A DNA stretch of 23,010 nt from B4-G1 sp964393895 (GCA_964393895.1 CAYMWP010000073.1:1-23010); one strand, 5' to 3'. Shown: positions 13,587 through 22,246, counted from the first letter of the stretch. Notes: a model not told the origin generated them from the letters alone. Numbers and translations: made by a program.

Positions 13587-15002
13587 ATGACTCCTACTTA
13601 TCAGCTTCACTTGCCAATTGAAGATACAGGAAGAGTTGATCTTGAGGGAAGCTATCGTGATAGGTTAGTTACTCTTTTGTCCCAAGACCTGGACTTTCAC
13701 GAGTGTGACAGCAAGTATGCCTCGCATAATTTTCATTCCTTTCCCGCCAAGTTCCCGCCTCAGCTACCTAACAAGTTTATTGAGGGACTGACAGACAGCG
13801 GGGATCTAGTCCTTGATCCGATGATGGGGTCAGGCACCACGGTTGTGGAGGCTTATCTTTGTGACCGACAGGGTATTGGATTCGACATTGACCCTCTTGC
13901 GTTGTTGGTCGCCAGGGTCAAAGTCACTCCCCTCGACTTGGAGCAAGTTGCTCAACTGGGAAGCAAGATACTGAAGCGAGCCAGAATTGCAACTGTGGAA
14001 AGACGGCATGATCTTGAGGAGCAGCTTACGAATCACTGGGATGCCAAAACGCGCAAGTTCGTCAACTATTGGTTTGCGCACGAGACACAGATACATCTCC
14101 TGGCGCTCGCTGCGGAGATAGAGCAGATAACAGATGAGTCTATCAGGGCCTTCTTCGAATTGGCTTTTTCTGCCATTATCATCACCAAGTCTGGGGGGGT
14201 ATCTCTGGCCTTCGATTTGGCCCACACTCGACCTCATCGAGCCAAAGTTGTTTACACTCAGGAAGGTGATGTTGTGACGGGGCACGACCTAGTGGATAGT
14301 TTGTCTTCTCGGGTCAAATTTCTGACCAAGACACTGCGTTCACCTCTCGATGAGTTTGAGAAACGATTTAAGCAGAACTTGGCAGGCTTACAAACGCTCA
14401 GGATGGGGATGAACCAACCAAGAATCTTGTTGGGGAACGCACAAAGCTTGCCTCTCAATGAAGGGGCCGTGGATCTGATTGTCACCTCCCCTCCTTATGC
14501 TGCCAATGCTATTGACTATATGCGGGCACACAAGTTTTCCCTTGTCTGGATGGGACACAAGCTAAGTGACCTTAGCCAGAAGCGAGGGGAGTACATCGGC
14601 GGTGAGGCGGTGACGGGGATAGACTATGAAGAATTGCCTGATGAGGCGGCCAAGGTAGTTGCCGATATTGCCAGTGTGGATGAGAAGAAGGGGTGTGTAT
14701 TGCATCGCTACTACTCGGAGATGACGCGGACTCTGCGAGAGATGTTCAGGGTTCTAAAGCCTGGCAAGGCGGCGCTCACCGTTGTGGGGAGCTCCACAAT
14801 GCGGGGCAAAGATACCAGCACACATACCTGTTTGGCCGCCATTGGCCAGGCGATCGGTTTTGACGTTCCCAAGATTGGCGTTCGCTATCTTGATCGTAAT
14901 CGGAGGATGATGCCAGCAGGAGCCCAGGTTGATTCGGAATCCCAGATTCAGCAACGTATGCACGAAGAGTACGTCATTGGTTTTTACAAGCCCGAAGTCT
15001 AA
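13587..15002 (+). CDS. DNA N4/N6 (amino) methyltransferase, orphan
   Basis: The 471-residue protein has an N-terminal FHSFPAKFPPQL segment (about 49-60, motif X-like), motif I LDPMMGSGTT (76-85) that binds SAM, GIGFDIDP (97-103), and motif IV TSPPYAANAIDY (300-311) that is catalytic for exocyclic amino methylation of adenine or cytosine. About 200 residues lie between motifs I and IV, where a target-recognition region may sit (alpha-like order). LRVKPGKAALTVVGSS-like sequence near residue 400 completes the fold. No restriction endonuclease is seen nearby, so it may be solitary or tied to a distant system. Its DNA is visibly more AT-rich with different codon choice than its flanks, pointing to recent transfer. 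The ATG at 13587 is used because GAGGAAAGG precedes it; an ATG at 13554 overlaps the radical SAM gene. Confidence 0.88.
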   Translation: MTPTYQLHLPIEDTGRVDLEGSYRDRLVTLLSQDLDFHECDSKYASHNFHSFPAKFPPQLPNKFIEGLTDSGDLVLDPMMGSGTTVVEAYLCDRQGIGFDIDPLALLVARVKVTPLDLEQVAQLGSKILKRARIATVERRHDLEEQLTNHWDAKTRKFVNYWFAHETQIHLLALAAEIEQITDESIRAFFELAFSAIIITKSGGVSLAFDLAHTRPHRAKVVYTQEGDVVTGHDLVDSLSSRVKFLTKTLRSPLDEFEKRFKQNLAGLQTLRMGMNQPRILLGNAQSLPLNEGAVDLIVTSPPYAANAIDYMRAHKFSLVWMGHKLSDLSQKRGEYIGGEAVTGIDYEELPDEAAKVVADIASVDEKKGCVLHRYYSEMTRTLREMFRVLKPGKAALTVVGSSTMRGKDTSTHTCLAAIGQAIGFDVPKIGVRYLDRNRRMMPAGAQVDSESQIQQRMHEEYVIGFYKPEV

Positions 15003-15111
15003 AGACGCTGGTTGAGGGCCGGCGATTGCGGGACGTCAGTGATTTGCCGTTCGATCTGGCGATATAGGAAACTGTGAGTATGTGACAACATCGGCGTCAA
15101 AGGAGAATGGT

Positions 15112-15687
15112 ATGAAAGACACAATCACCCGAGAAGAGGCCTGGGCTTTGATCCAGGAGTACGGCGGCACCGAGAACCACGTCCGCCACATGCTGGCGGT
15201 CGAGGCCGCCATGCGCGCCTACGCCGGCCGCTTTGGCGAGGACGAAGAGTTCTGGGGCGCTATCGGCCTGGTGCACGACTTTGAATACGATAGTTTCCCC
15301 GACGAGCACCCGCACGCCGGCGGGCGCATCCTACGCGAAAAGGGGTACTCGGAGAGAATCGTCAATACGGTCCTTTCGCACGGGAACACGGGCGTCCCCC
15401 GCGACACGCCGGTGGCCAAGGCGCTGCACGCGGTTGATGAGCTGACCGGCCTCCTGGTGGCGGTCACGCTCGTGCGTCCCTCTAAGGACATCCGCGACGT
15501 CAAGATCAAATCGGTGAAGAAAAAGTGGAAGGACAAGGCTTTCGCGGCGGCGGTCAACCGCGAAGAGATCGCGCAGGCGGCCGAGGGGCTGGGCGTGGAA
15601 CTGTGGGAACACGTCGGCGTGGTGTTGGAGGCGATGAAGGGTGTCGCCGGCGAGATCGGTCTGGACGGCCAACTCGCAACTAACTGA
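15112..15687 (+). CDS. HD-domain metal-dependent phosphohydrolase-like protein
   Basis: This 191-residue protein shows the HD superfamily ligands in order: H23/H26 in ENHVRHM, the H55-D56 pair in GLVHDFEYD, H66/H68 in DEHPHAGG, a histidine in VLSHG, and a downstream aspartate in HAVDELTGLL. Members of this small HD group are single-domain cytoplasmic proteins without known substrates; nucleotide or phosphate-ester hydrolysis is the family expectation. The ATG at 15112 is preceded by AAAGGAG. It lies 109 bases after the methyltransferase gene, with GC-rich codon use like the rest of the window, so it need not belong with it. It converges on the TPR gene with 13 bases between stops. Confidence 0.85.
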   Translation: MKDTITREEAWALIQEYGGTENHVRHMLAVEAAMRAYAGRFGEDEEFWGAIGLVHDFEYDSFPDEHPHAGGRILREKGYSERIVNTVLSHGNTGVPRDTPVAKALHAVDELTGLLVAVTLVRPSKDIRDVKIKSVKKKWKDKAFAAAVNREEIAQAAEGLGVELWEHVGVVLEAMKGVAGEIGLDGQLATN

Positions 15688-15688
15688 A

Positions 15689-15720
15689 CCCCAAAGGATC
15701 TCACAGACCCTCTGGGTTTT
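15689..15720 (+). terminator. Terminator between the HD and TPR genes
   Basis: CCCAAAGG (15690-15697) pairs with CCTCTGGG (15709-15716) with one A-C mismatch, followed by TTTT and TCTCCC. It starts just after the HD stop and overlaps the last codons of the opposing TPR gene. In the leftward direction the mismatch becomes a G-U pair, but there the stem is followed by CAGTTAG-like sequence with no U-tract. Confidence 0.5.
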
Positions 15721-17122
15721 CTCCCATTCCCCGCTCAACGAGTGGGACAAGAACCCCTGTAGTGTCGAAATCCAGGGCGCGGGTGTACGCCTCCTGCGCC
15801 TTTTGATGCTCTCCCAGGACGGTCCACAGCCGGCCCAGGTGGTAGTGGGCCGAGGCCAGCGTGGGATCGAGCGCCAGCGCCTGTTGGAGCCTGTGCTGCG
15901 CCCCGCCATAGTTCCCGGCCTGGAAGAGCGCCCAGCCCCGCAAATCGTGAGCGCGAGCGTCGTCGGGCGAGAGTTTGAGCAACTCTGACGTGGCCTCAGT
16001 GGCCCGGCCGGCGGCGGCGATGTTGTGATCCAGGTAGAAGCGGATCAGGGCTTCCCACAGGGCCGGGTCGTCGGGTTGGAGCGAGACCGCCTCCTGGAGC
16101 CAGATCTCGGCCGCCGCGTACCGCCCCTCGACCGCCCACGTCTGCCCAATTTCGACGCACACAGCCGGGTTATCTGGGGCCAGGTCGTAGGCCGCCTCGT
16201 ACTCGGCGCGGGCGGCGGCCGGGTCTCCTTGCCGGTCGTAGTGCAGCCCCAGGAAGGCGCGGGTCACGAACGAGTCCGGGGCCAGTTCGACCGCTTTCTC
16301 CAGGTGGGGCCGAGCCTCGTCCGGGCGGCCCATCTGGTCGAGCGCGTGGCCCAGGTAAGCGTGGGCGTCGGCATAGTCGGGGCTGTGGGAGAGGGCACGC
16401 TTGAACTGGCGCGCGGATAGCGCCCACTCTCGCGCCTCAAAGAGCGCGCGTCCTTGCATGGCGCGGACGTATGCAGGCTCTTGTGACGAACTTGCCTCCT
16501 GGAGCGCTGCCAGCAGCCGCTCCGTCAGATCGGTATGGGCGGCATAGAGGTGATGGATGGCGGCGGGGTCGTCGCCCAGCAGCAGCGCGCCCAACCGCTC
16601 GTGGGCCACGCGGTCGGCGGGATCGAGGCCCAGCAAACCCTCGTATTCTGACTGCGCCGTCTCCCACTCTTCCAGCTCGACGTAGGCGCGGGCCAGGATG
16701 TGCCGTGTATCGGCATCGGTGGGCGTGAGGTCCAGCAGCCGCCGGGCGTGCTCGGCGACGGCGGGCCAGTCGGCGCGGGCGGCGTGGATGGCGACGTGTA
16801 GCCGCTCAGCTTTTTCGTCTCCCTCCGCGCCCAGCCGTTCAGCCTCAGCGAGGGCGGTCAGCGCGTCTTCGGTGCGGCCCCAGTCCAGGTAGAGCCGAGC
16901 CAGCCGGAAATAGGGTTCGGCGTCGTCGGGCTGGAGGCGAGCGGCCTCCTGGTAAGCGGCGACGGCCCTGGTGCGCTCCGTGTTGGCAATGAACCCGTCT
17001 CCCTGGCGCAGGAGATTGAGGTACGGCATTTCCGTCGGACGCAAGATGAACGCAAGCCCCAGGGCGAGGAGTGCCAGGGCCGGGAGGGTGATGAGCGGGC
17101 GGGTGCCAGGCTTGCGGGTCAC
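15701..17122 (-). CDS. Membrane-anchored tetratricopeptide-repeat protein
   Basis: From the chosen GTG the protein is 473 residues. It has a short basic N terminus, one membrane helix (LITLPALALLALGLAFIL, about 10-27), then some ten TPR-like helix pairs to the C terminus. Typical repeats include AVAAYQEAARLQPDDAEPYFRLARLYLDW, DADTRHILARAYVEL and ALALDPTLASAHYHLGRLW (shortened forms given). TPR arrays bind other proteins; no catalytic domain is present. The GTG at 17122 places the membrane helix at the N terminus and stands 6 bases after a TATAAT box, suggesting a leaderless message. The frame is open to an ATG at 17230 with an AAGGA close by, adding 36 Ser/Pro-rich residues, and that longer form cannot be excluded. 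It may serve envelope assembly, but context gives no partner. Confidence 0.82.
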   Translation of the reverse strand: MTRKPGTRPLITLPALALLALGLAFILRPTEMPYLNLLRQGDGFIANTERTRAVAAYQEAARLQPDDAEPYFRLARLYLDWGRTEDALTALAEAERLGAEGDEKAERLHVAIHAARADWPAVAEHARRLLDLTPTDADTRHILARAYVELEEWETAQSEYEGLLGLDPADRVAHERLGALLLGDDPAAIHHLYAAHTDLTERLLAALQEASSSQEPAYVRAMQGRALFEAREWALSARQFKRALSHSPDYADAHAYLGHALDQMGRPDEARPHLEKAVELAPDSFVTRAFLGLHYDRQGDPAAARAEYEAAYDLAPDNPAVCVEIGQTWAVEGRYAAAEIWLQEAVSLQPDDPALWEALIRFYLDHNIAAAGRATEATSELLKLSPDDARAHDLRGWALFQAGNYGGAQHRLQQALALDPTLASAHYHLGRLWTVLGEHQKAQEAYTRALDFDTTGVLVPLVERGMGENPEGL

Positions 17123-17128
17123 ACCGCC

Positions 17129-17156
17129 ATTATAGCCGGATGTGGAGGATGAGCAA
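17129..17156 (-). promoter_or_regulatory. Promoter for a leaderless TPR transcript
   Basis: Leftward TTGCTC (17156-17151) and a perfect TATAAT (17134-17129) are spaced by 16 bases. The -10 box ends 6 bases before the GTG, so the first base of GTG would be about +1. If the upstream ATG at 17230 is the real start, this box would be internal to the gene and meaningless. Confidence 0.45.
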
Positions 17157-17294
17157 GGTTGGCGGGGCGACGAGGCGTTTTTCACCTTCTCGCGCGGGAA
17201 AATAGCGGGCAAGCGTTCAGGTAGGGCCATTTTCCTTACCGCAGAGACCGCAGAGTCAGATGCAAATCAGCAATTCTCGTTACTACTCAGGTCA

Positions 17295-17309
17295 AGACCT
17301 CCGAGGTCT
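17295..17309. repeat. AGACCTC-C-GAGGTCT palindrome, copy 2
   Basis: This is a perfect 7-1-7 inverted repeat, identical in arms to the copy at 8813-8827 but with the central base complementary, so it lies in the opposite orientation. Confidence 0.65.
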
Positions 17310-17377
17310 GCGACAGGCATTCTGCCCACTGCGACCGTCGAAAAAGGCCGGGATTTCACGCCTGAACGGGTTTTGCA

Positions 17378-17392
17378 AGACCTCGGAGGTCT
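17378..17392. repeat. AGACCTC-G-GAGGTCT palindrome, copy 3
   Basis: This is a perfect 7-1-7 inverted repeat in the same orientation as the copy at 8813-8827. With copy 2, 68 bases away in inverted orientation, it flanks a short GC-rich spacer. Confidence 0.65.
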
Positions 17393-17630
17393 GAGCGCGT
17401 GCCAGGCTGAGCAGTTACCAATTCTCGTTATGACGCCGTGGACAAGTGGATTGAAGGCTTAGCCAGATTTGGAACGTCAAAAAGCACCGGCTGAAGCCTC
17501 CAATCCGGTAAAATGAGAATTGCTGGATGCAAATACGTCTCGTAGGATTCGCTCTCGGCGGTAAAATAGGGCATCCCCAAGCCACCAACACGGTTGGGGG
17601 AGACCATTCGTTTTTTCACGATCTCCCAAT

Positions 17631-17650
17631 GCCCCGAACGAACTCGGGGC
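17631..17650 (-). terminator. Hairpin downstream of the acylase gene
   Basis: GCCCCGA and TCGGGGC form a 7-bp stem with a 6-base loop, 18 bases past the acylase stop on the leftward strand. A second weaker stem (GGGAGA / TCTCCC with an A-rich loop, about 17597-17626) follows. No U-tract adjoins, so this is at best an atypical terminator or a 3' stability element. Confidence 0.4.
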
Positions 17651-17668
17651 TCCCGTGTTCGCCATTCA

Positions 17669-20113
17669 TTACGGCCTCAGCACCAACACTCCCTCGGCGT
17701 CCGCTTCCACGTCAGCCCGCTCCCACAGCATCGGATGGTACTCGATGTTGCGCCAGGGGTCAATCATGTCGTCATAGTGCTGGTGGTAGGGATGGCCGGA
17801 CTGGCCGGTGGTGTGCATCGAGACGGAACGGGTGAGATCGCCCAGGTCCACGATCTGCCGGTAAGAGGGAACTGTCCGCACCGTGTAAGGATCGATCGGG
17901 CTGTAGCCAGTGGCGTTGATCGTGTAGCCGGTGCCGTCCACCTCCACCGGGCCTCGGTTGAACATGGCCTCGATAAGCCCAATGCCCGACTGCCCCAGGC
18001 TCTGGTTTTCGAAGGTGGCGGTGTGCAATTCGCCCCAGCGCCATTTGTCCATGTTGCGCCCCAGCGTCTCGGTCAATTCCTCCACCGCATCTTCCAGCGC
18101 CAGCAGGAGAATCTCGTCCCGCGTCTCTACCTGGGGCGTGGTCACGTCGTCGAACCAGGGGGAGTTCTCCTCCTCCAAGAGGTTCACCAACGCCACCCTC
18201 AAGTTGCCCCTGGCCCTATCCAGGAGTTGCTCGCCCAGTTCGTCGCCAAAGGTCAGGTCTACCAGGTGCAGGTGGAACGCTTCAAAGAGGGCGGCCCCAG
18301 CGCTCTCCCGACCCGACCGCCCGTCCCAGGCCCGCAGCAACTCGAGCGCCTGCGCCAGCCTGCGCTCGTCGCTGGAGCCTGAACCTGTGGCAGGGAGCAC
18401 CAGCAGATGGGGCAGAATGTCCTCGGCATAGATCGGGCTGCTGTTCCCCTGGATGACCTGTATATCTTGCAGCGAGAGGGACGAGGCGGCCCCGACCAAC
18501 TCGACTATGCGCCGCGCCCGGAAGCCGGGGTCCCAGTCGTTGGTGAGAAAGTGGGGATAGTTCGACCCTACCACGGCGTGGTTGGCGGTGACGACGTACC
18601 CCTCGGCCGGGTTAAAGGCGCGGGGCAGTTCGTCGAAGGGGATATAGTCCACCCACTCGTACTCGCCGCTCCAGCCGGGCACCGGCATCGAGCCGTCGCC
18701 GGCGGCGCGGATGGGAATGCGACCAGGAGACTGGTAGCCGATGTTCCCCTCCACGTCGGCATAGACGAAATTCTGGCTGGGCACGTCCCAGTAGGAGAGC
18801 GCCTCGCGGAACTCGTCCCAGTCGCTGGCCTGATCCAACATCAGGATGCTGTGCACCAGCGTGCCGGGTTGGAGCGCGGTCCAGGAAAAGGCCAGCGGCT
18901 GCCAGCCAAAGCTCCATTCCTCCGCCGGGCCGCCGACCACGTCGTTGATGATGGGGCCGTGGCGCGTGATGCGCACGTCCACCACCACCGGTTCTTCTTC
19001 CCCGGCGACCGCGATCTCTTCGCGCACGATCTCCATATCCAGCCACTCCCCCTGGTATTCGTACTGGTTGGGGTTCTCCGGGTTGACTTTTTCGATGAAC
19101 AGGTCTTGCACGTCTGGCCCCAGGTTGGTGACCCCCCAGGCGATGTGGTCGTTGTGGCCGATGATGACGCCGGGGACGCCGGCGAAGGATGCGCCGGCGA
19201 CGTTGATGGCGCAATCCGGCCCCACCGGCGCGCAGTGCAGGCCGACCTCGTACCAGATGGAGGGCATCTGGATACCCAGGTGGGGGTCGTTAGCCAGGAG
19301 CGGCATCCCCGTCTCGGTACGTTCCCCGGTGATGACCCAACTGTTGCTGCCCAGGCCGTCCCCCTCTCCCAAGAAATTGACCTCGAAGGCAGCGGCGGGC
19401 ACGGCATCCAGCGTCGCCTCCGCCAGCGGGTGGGGGACGATGACGGGGTAGTCGTCCGGGTAGGGGGGCATCAACGTTTCGATGGCCGACGGGCCCAGTT
19501 TGGCCGCGATCTGGGCGCGCAAGAGCTCGGCGCTGCGGTTGCCTCCCAGGTCCCAGGCCATCGCTTTGGCCCAGGTGATGGTGTGGAGCGGCTCCCACGG
19601 CTGCGGCTCAAACTCGACGCCGGTCAGCCCCAGCATGGTGAACTCTAGCCCCAGGCGGCCCTCGTGGGTAGCGATGTAGGCGTTGACCCCCGCGGAGTAG
19701 GCTTCCAGCACCGCCAGATCCTCCGCGCTCATGCGCTTCAATTCCTCGGCCGCGGTGCGGTGCCAGCCGACGGTGCGCAGGAAGCGGTCTATATCGAGGG
19801 TGGACTCGCCCAGGATTTCCGAGAGGGTGCCGTTCCCCTGCCGCCTCCAGAACTCCATTTGCCAGAAGCGGTCCTGGGCGTGGACGTACCCCTGGGCGAA
19901 GAAGAGATCGTGGGGGTTGGAGGCGTAGACGTGGGGGATGCCCCAACTATCGCGGACGACGGTGGTCTCCGCCTGCAGGCCGTCTACCTGGACCGCGCCG
20001 TCCGTTTTGGGCCAGGGCCGGCGCGCGGTAAACACGCCGTAACCGACGCCCGATAGCCCCACCAACAACAGGATCACCAACAAGACCAACAAGACGAGCA
20101 GTAACTTGCGCAT
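17669..20113 (-). CDS. Penicillin acylase family Ntn-hydrolase (secreted or membrane-anchored)
   Basis: The 814-residue precursor belongs to the penicillin G / acyl-homoserine-lactone acylase family, which hydrolyses amide bonds. A hydrophobic N terminus (about 3-27) serves as signal or anchor. The alpha-chain region holds DSWGIPHVYASNPHDLFFAQG and AQDRFWQMEFWRR. The autoproteolysis site is GDGLG-SNSWV, making S256 the N-terminal nucleophile of the beta chain. NDPHLGIQMPSIWYEVGLH follows, and later TANHAVVGSNYP supplies the oxyanion asparagine, with FRARRI the conserved arginine. The ATG at 20113 is used because AAGGAGG (20126-20120) precedes it; an earlier in-frame ATG runs back into the permease gene. 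It lies 55 bases after the ABC permease in the same direction. The substrate (beta-lactam, acyl-homoserine lactone, peptide amide) cannot be told; export past the membrane is likely. Confidence 0.92.
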   Translation of the reverse strand: MRKLLLVLLVLLVILLLVGLSGVGYGVFTARRPWPKTDGAVQVDGLQAETTVVRDSWGIPHVYASNPHDLFFAQGYVHAQDRFWQMEFWRRQGNGTLSEILGESTLDIDRFLRTVGWHRTAAEELKRMSAEDLAVLEAYSAGVNAYIATHEGRLGLEFTMLGLTGVEFEPQPWEPLHTITWAKAMAWDLGGNRSAELLRAQIAAKLGPSAIETLMPPYPDDYPVIVPHPLAEATLDAVPAAAFEVNFLGEGDGLGSNSWVITGERTETGMPLLANDPHLGIQMPSIWYEVGLHCAPVGPDCAINVAGASFAGVPGVIIGHNDHIAWGVTNLGPDVQDLFIEKVNPENPNQYEYQGEWLDMEIVREEIAVAGEEEPVVVDVRITRHGPIINDVVGGPAEEWSFGWQPLAFSWTALQPGTLVHSILMLDQASDWDEFREALSYWDVPSQNFVYADVEGNIGYQSPGRIPIRAAGDGSMPVPGWSGEYEWVDYIPFDELPRAFNPAEGYVVTANHAVVGSNYPHFLTNDWDPGFRARRIVELVGAASSLSLQDIQVIQGNSSPIYAEDILPHLLVLPATGSGSSDERRLAQALELLRAWDGRSGRESAGAALFEAFHLHLVDLTFGDELGEQLLDRARGNLRVALVNLLEEENSPWFDDVTTPQVETRDEILLLALEDAVEELTETLGRNMDKWRWGELHTATFENQSLGQSGIGLIEAMFNRGPVEVDGTGYTINATGYSPIDPYTVRTVPSYRQIVDLGDLTRSVSMHTTGQSGHPYHQHYDDMIDPWRNIEYHPMLWERADVEADAEGVLVLRP

Positions 20114-20168
20114 AACGTTCCTCCTTTTCAGATTTTGTAAAGAACCACTGTTTGAAACTGAGAGCCTC

Positions 20169-21311
20169 TTACGCCACCCGCATATGCCGGCGGTGGAACA
20201 ACCACGTGCCGATGGCAAAATATACGACTGAAAGCACCACCAGTGAGACCAACTCGTAGAGCACGTCTGCCGGCCTGGCCCCAAGCGTGAGGATCTTGTT
20301 CAGCGCTACGACGGCGTGGGTGGGGGGAATGATATCGTATATGCTGACGACCTGCCCAGCGACCTCGAAAAGCTGGATGCGGGGGATGGGGTAGACCGCG
20401 CCGGAGAAGAACATGAAAAAGATCAAGGGAAAGTTGGCGATGATGAACGCCTGGCTGACACTCTTTGAGAAGGCGGCGACGACCAGGCCAACGCCGACGA
20501 CGGAAACAGTCGTGATTGCTGCGACGAGTATCGCTGCCCAGATTGGTCCCTGGCTCTCGAAACCTAACGCCACCGCGACGAGAAAAGTCAGCAGCATCGC
20601 GATAATGCCCAACAGGATCACCGAGAGGCTGATCCCGGCCAGCAGGTCAAAGGCCGTCATGCGCGTGATTTGGAGCCGGCGCAGCGTCCCAGCCTCGACC
20701 TCGGAGGTGATCGCCATCGCGGCGCTAAAGACCAGCATCACGACCGAGATAATGAGCATACCAGGCACGTACAGCTCGAACTCGGAGCGCCCGCCCGAGG
20801 CGCCCAACGCAATCTCTTCGATGGTGATCGGGCGCGTCTCGCCCGTGGCGTGTTGCACGTACTCTTCGATGGCGGCGTTGGCCATGATCGCGCCGATGGC
20901 GTAATACGGGTTGGTCAGGTCGCCGACAAATGTGACGGATGAAGCGACGGATTCATCTCCCAGGGCGGCCGCCGCGAGCGTCTCGGATAAATCCTCCGGG
21001 ATGATGACGAGGACTTCGGCGTCGCGATCTTGCAGCGTGGCTTTTGCCTCCTCCTGGTCGGCGATTGGCTCCACGTCCAGGATAGGATCGCCGCTGGAGT
21101 AGGATAGCGCCTCCATCACGGCGATCACTTCTTGCCCGGCGAGGCCTGTATCGTGATTGAGTACCAGCACGCCATACGTAGTCGAGCCGCTGGGGATCAT
21201 CAGCCAGTACAGTAGAACGAAGGACGCCCCTATGACCAGACTGAGACTCGTCGTCATCCAGTCGCGGGCGTGTTCCTTGAGGCTTTTGAGGAATATCTTG
21301 AGCATCCTCAT
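20169..21311 (-). CDS. ABC-2 type transporter permease
   Basis: The 380-residue protein has the ABC-2 exporter layout: one N-terminal helix (about 20-40) and a large extracytoplasmic domain (about 45-185). Five or so helices fill the C-terminal half, including LYVPGMLIISVVMLVFSAAMAI and the final LVVLSVVYFAIGTWLF. EVEAGTLRRLQITRMTAFDLL is the typical cytoplasmic coupling segment. The start follows GGAGG (21324-21320) and overlaps the ATPase stop by ATGA, so the two form a transporter. Substrate is unknown; such pairs export drugs, lipids or polysaccharides, or act in resistance. The acylase gene follows. Confidence 0.9.
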   Translation of the reverse strand: MRMLKIFLKSLKEHARDWMTTSLSLVIGASFVLLYWLMIPSGSTTYGVLVLNHDTGLAGQEVIAVMEALSYSSGDPILDVEPIADQEEAKATLQDRDAEVLVIIPEDLSETLAAAALGDESVASSVTFVGDLTNPYYAIGAIMANAAIEEYVQHATGETRPITIEEIALGASGGRSEFELYVPGMLIISVVMLVFSAAMAITSEVEAGTLRRLQITRMTAFDLLAGISLSVILLGIIAMLLTFLVAVALGFESQGPIWAAILVAAITTVSVVGVGLVVAAFSKSVSQAFIIANFPLIFFMFFSGAVYPIPRIQLFEVAGQVVSIYDIIPPTHAVVALNKILTLGARPADVLYELVSLVVLSVVYFAIGTWLFHRRHMRVA

Positions 21312-22246
21312 TCCCGCAACCTCCGCCCGGTCAACCGGATAAAGACGTCCTCGAGGCTGTTCTCACGCAGGCGCACCTCGCCAGGTTGGACGCCGGCCGC
21401 CGCGAGCTTTTCGAGGATCGGAGGGAGCAGGTTGACCACGTCGAGGGCGCGGACGTGCAGCGTGCTCTCGGTCGTGTCGAAGGCGGCGCGGTCGGTCAGG
21501 TCGGATAGGGCGGCCAGGGCCGGCGCGCTCCCGTCCCCGAGCACGATTTCCAGCACATCCCCCTCGCCCACGCTGCGCTTGAGCGCCTCCGGCGTATCGA
21601 GGGCGAGCAGCTCGCCGTGATCAATGATCGCGACGCGGTCGGCAACGCGGTCGGCCTCGTCCATATTGTGGGTGGTCAGGATGACGGTCTTGTTCTGGGC
21701 GAGCGTTTTGATGTACTCGCGCACCCTCACGCGGCTCTGCGGGTCGAGCCCCGCTTCGGGTTCGTCGAGGATGACGATCTCGGGATCGTGTACGAGCGCC
21801 ATCGCAAAGTTCAGACGGCGCTGCATACCGCCCGAAAGCGTCTTGGCGAGCTTGTGTCCCTTCTCGGCCAGATCGAGTTCTTCCAAAAGGTTTTGGGCGC
21901 GCTGGCGGGCCTGGCGGGCTTTGAGGCCGTACATCTCACCGACGAACTGCAACTGCTCCAGGCAGGTCAGATTCTTCCAGAGCACGATCTCTTGCGGGCA
22001 GACACCCACCCTGGCCCGTATGTCGGCGCCGCTGCTGGTGACGGGCTGGCCGCGGATCGTCACGCGCCCGCCGTCCGGCTTGAGCAGCCCGCACATCATG
22101 TTGATCGAGGTGGTCTTGCCGGCGCCATTGGGGCCGAGAAGACCAAAGACCTCTCCTTCGCGCACGGCGAGGCTCAGATCATTGACGGCGACCAGAGCGC
22201 CATACCGTTTGGTCAAGCCGGCGGCCTGAAGGACGACGTTCGTCAT
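21308..22246 (-). CDS. ABC transporter ATP-binding protein
   Basis: The 312-residue ATPase shows Walker A GPNGAGKTT (about 38-46), Q-loop GVCPQEIVLW, signature LSGGMQRRL, Walker B IVILDEPEAGLDP and the switch histidine in ILTTHNMDEADRV. The C-terminal 80 residues form the accessory domain common to DrrA/CcmA-type exporters. It couples ATP hydrolysis to the permease encoded next. ATG at 22246 is chosen because AGGAG is spaced 8 bases away; a GTG three codons upstream sits directly on that ribosome-binding site. The start overlaps the kinase stop as ATGA, showing a second translational coupling in this operon. Confidence 0.94.
   Translation of the reverse strand: MTNVVLQAAGLTKRYGALVAVNDLSLAVREGEVFGLLGPNGAGKTTSINMMCGLLKPDGGRVTIRGQPVTSSGADIRARVGVCPQEIVLWKNLTCLEQLQFVGEMYGLKARQARQRAQNLLEELDLAEKGHKLAKTLSGGMQRRLNFAMALVHDPEIVILDEPEAGLDPQSRVRVREYIKTLAQNKTVILTTHNMDEADRVADRVAIIDHGELLALDTPEALKRSVGEGDVLEIVLGDGSAPALAALSDLTDRAAFDTTESTLHVRALDVVNLLPPILEKLAAAGVQPGEVRLRENSLEDVFIRLTGRRLRE

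Larger units (their letters stand above)
17231..17668. other. Gene-free stretch with mosaic short repeats
   Basis: No ORF here shows protein-like composition. It holds two copies of the AGACCTC/GAGGTCT palindrome and two direct copies of AATTCTCGTTA (17272-17282 and 17420-17430). It also has an inverted AGCAATTCTC / GAGAATTGCT pair (17269-17278 and 17515-17524), direct GATGCAAAT at 17259 and 17526, and CGGTAAAAT at about 17506 and 17561. A GCAGAGACCGCAGAG run lies at about 17241. No transposase is associated, so this looks like accumulated small repeats or a decayed miniature element. Confidence 0.45.

Noticed and set aside
17231..17668. Miniature transposable element or small ORFs in the gene-free stretch
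   Set aside because: No terminal inverted repeats with target duplication could be paired, and the short frames have no ribosome-binding sites or protein-like composition.
18407..19648. A 413-codon rightward frame opposite the acylase gene
   Set aside because: It is a mirror of a well-supported Ntn-hydrolase coding sequence with no domain of its own.
20691..20712. Fourth copy of the AGACCTC palindrome (partial ACCTC-G-GAGGT)
   Set aside because: It lies within the permease coding sequence, matches only 11 central bases and is explained by codons for a conserved SEVEAG segment.
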